Below are positions 63,011 through 64,000 of a stretch of 64,000 nucleotides of DNA, piece after piece. The notes beneath the pieces are model-generated. The model was not told the origin of the DNA and searched no databases. It saw only the letters and a list, made by a program, of their open reading frames with translations. Made by a program: the position numbers and the translations under genes. Source of the stretch: Halodesulfovibrio aestuarii DSM 17919 = ATCC 29578 (GTDB lineage: Bacteria > Desulfobacterota > Desulfovibrionia > Desulfovibrionales > Desulfovibrionaceae); contig NZ_ARQF01000020.1 in NCBI RefSeq assembly GCF_000384815.1, forward strand, positions 806,001-870,000. Direction: 5' to 3'. The stretch's first letter is position 1, and every line of letters begins with the position of its first letter.

Positions 63011-64000
63011 TTGAGTTCTAGTTCAAACCTCACCAACCGTGATGGGGCGAAATTAAAATTTGATGTCCATCCGTATATTTTCTTTATTTCTGCTGGATTA
63101 ATAGTACTTCTTGTAGCGCTCACCATCTATCTGGGCAAAGACATCAAAGATTTTTTCGGAATAATCCAGACGGGCATTTCAACGTACACAGGCTGGTTCT
63201 TCGTTCTAACCATGAATATCATTCTGGTTAGTACTTTTCTTTTCATGTTCTCCCGATTCGGAGATATCCGGCTGGGTGGCGATAACGCCGTGCCGGAATT
63301 CAGCATGATCGGATGGTTCGCCATGCTCTTCAGTGCAGGCATGGGCATTGGCCTTCTATTTTATGGCGTTGCTGAACCTATGTTCCATTTCATCTCGTCA
63401 CCATTTTCAGACACTCCCGGCTCCCCGGAAGCCGCACGAAGAGCAATGGATTTTACGTTCCTGCACTGGGGGCTACACCCATGGAGCGTCTATGCTTTAG
63501 TCGGCCTTTCCTTGGCATTTTTCTCTTTCAACAAGGGATACCCACTTACAATCCGTTCAGCTTTTGTCCCTCTGCTTGGTGATAAAGTAAACGGCCCGCT
63601 AGGCTATGCCGTTGATATTTCTGCAACTGTCGCCACTCTGTTCGGCGTTGCGACCTCTCTTGGTGTTGGTGTTCAACAGGTTAATGCTGGCCTATTTCAT
63701 GTCTTCGGTATTCCGCAAACAACTCACGTTCAACTCATTTTAATATGCGTTATTACGCTGATAGCTACCTATTCAGTAGTAAGCGGACTGGATGCCGGCA
63801 TTCGCAGGTTGAGCGAACTTAACATCAGCCTTGCATTCCTGTTACTACTCTTTGTTCTTTTGTTAGGGCCAACCTTGTTTATCCTCAATGCTCTTGTGGA
63901 AAACATAGGTATTTACCTGCAAAACTTCATGCAGCTTTCAACTTGGAATGAAACGTACGAAAACTCCTCATGGCAAAACGGGTGGACCGTTTTCTACTGG
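63011..64000 (+). CDS. BCCT-family betaine/choline/carnitine transporter (partial, runs off the window)
   Basis: The first 330 residues are present. The membrane segments carry the BCCT signatures FSAGMGIGLLFYGVAEP, HWGLHPWSVYALVGL, TSLGVGVQQVNAG and the start of the GWTVFYW block that ends at the window edge. It imports compatible solutes such as glycine betaine with Na+ or H+, consistent with a saline habitat. The start is TTG 63011, directly after AGGAGGAGC; no in-frame ATG precedes the first membrane segment. The remaining roughly one-third or more is outside the window. Confidence 0.92.
   Translation, partial: MSSSSNLTNRDGAKLKFDVHPYIFFISAGLIVLLVALTIYLGKDIKDFFGIIQTGISTYTGWFFVLTMNIILVSTFLFMFSRFGDIRLGGDNAVPEFSMIGWFAMLFSAGMGIGLLFYGVAEPMFHFISSPFSDTPGSPEAARRAMDFTFLHWGLHPWSVYALVGLSLAFFSFNKGYPLTIRSAFVPLLGDKVNGPLGYAVDISATVATLFGVATSLGVGVQQVNAGLFHVFGIPQTTHVQLILICVITLIATYSVVSGLDAGIRRLSELNISLAFLLLLFVLLLGPTLFILNALVENIGIYLQNFMQLSTWNETYENSSWQNGWTVFYW

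Overview
The window reads as chromosomal DNA of a marine-type sulfate-reducing deltaproteobacterium of the Desulfovibrio/Halodesulfovibrio kind. The evidence is an Rnf operon headed by a multihaem cytochrome, two periplasmic tetrahaem c3-type cytochromes, a TAT-exported ferredoxin-like electron carrier, genes of the anaerobic cobalamin branch, a moderate G+C content judged by eye, and a BCCT osmolyte transporter. The genus is inferred from gene content only; no rRNA is present. There is no prophage, IS element or CRISPR array.

Layout. 1-3225 (minus): cytochrome c, rnfC, rnfD, rnfG and the first codons of rnfE. 3538-5606: an orphan CheW-like gene, a MucR/Ros-type regulator and a long AT-rich gap. 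5607-9827: cbiA-cbiC, a DEAD-box helicase and an unknown gene. 10115-11937: tRNA-Ala and a membrane/periplasmic Fe-S electron-transfer pair. 12222-15711: a Dabb protein, an acyl-CoA ligase, a predicted sigma-54 small RNA and aroE. 15936-19206 (minus): glnB, amtB and icd. 19438-30420: dsbA-like, asnS, a FadL-type porin, sdaA, STAS-like, Sel1, an M24 peptidase, xth and hisHF. 30819-36496: carB-purF-kdsD. 36745-38538: an OlsF-like bifunctional acyltransferase. 39073-42927: glutamine synthetases of type III and type I. 43031-49280: a small secreted protein, DUF523, a sigma-54 structured RNA locus, DinB-like, dgkA, a tandem Cys4 protein, a ClC channel and PAP2. 49357-56730: a REC-PAS-GGDEF-EAL protein, the DUF47/Pit phosphate pair, cbiG-cbiH and two cytochromes c3. 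57212-64000: a very acidic 1016-residue protein, satP, a LacI-type regulator and a partial BCCT transporter.

How the genes connect. Nitrogen assimilation is the strongest theme. amtB-glnB, icd (which makes 2-oxoglutarate), glnN and glnA all carry the same 14-bp palindrome, T(T/A/G)ACA-N4-TGT(A/T/C)A, upstream, and the palindrome was not noticed elsewhere in the window. amtB and glnN also have GG-N10-GC sigma-54 promoters downstream of these sites. This looks like an enhancer-type nitrogen regulon that includes icd.

The most novel-looking element is 44081-44666. Repeats built on TGCACATGTGCA, three of them spaced exactly 31 bp apart, precede a near-perfect sigma-54 promoter and about 410 bp of hairpin-rich, apparently non-coding DNA that ends in a strong terminator. 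A second sigma-54 promoter, differing by one base over 19 nt, drives a predicted transcript of about 95 nt at 14675-14768. These look like two sigma-54-controlled non-coding RNAs.

All statements are from reading the sequence; no database search, folding program or alignment was run.
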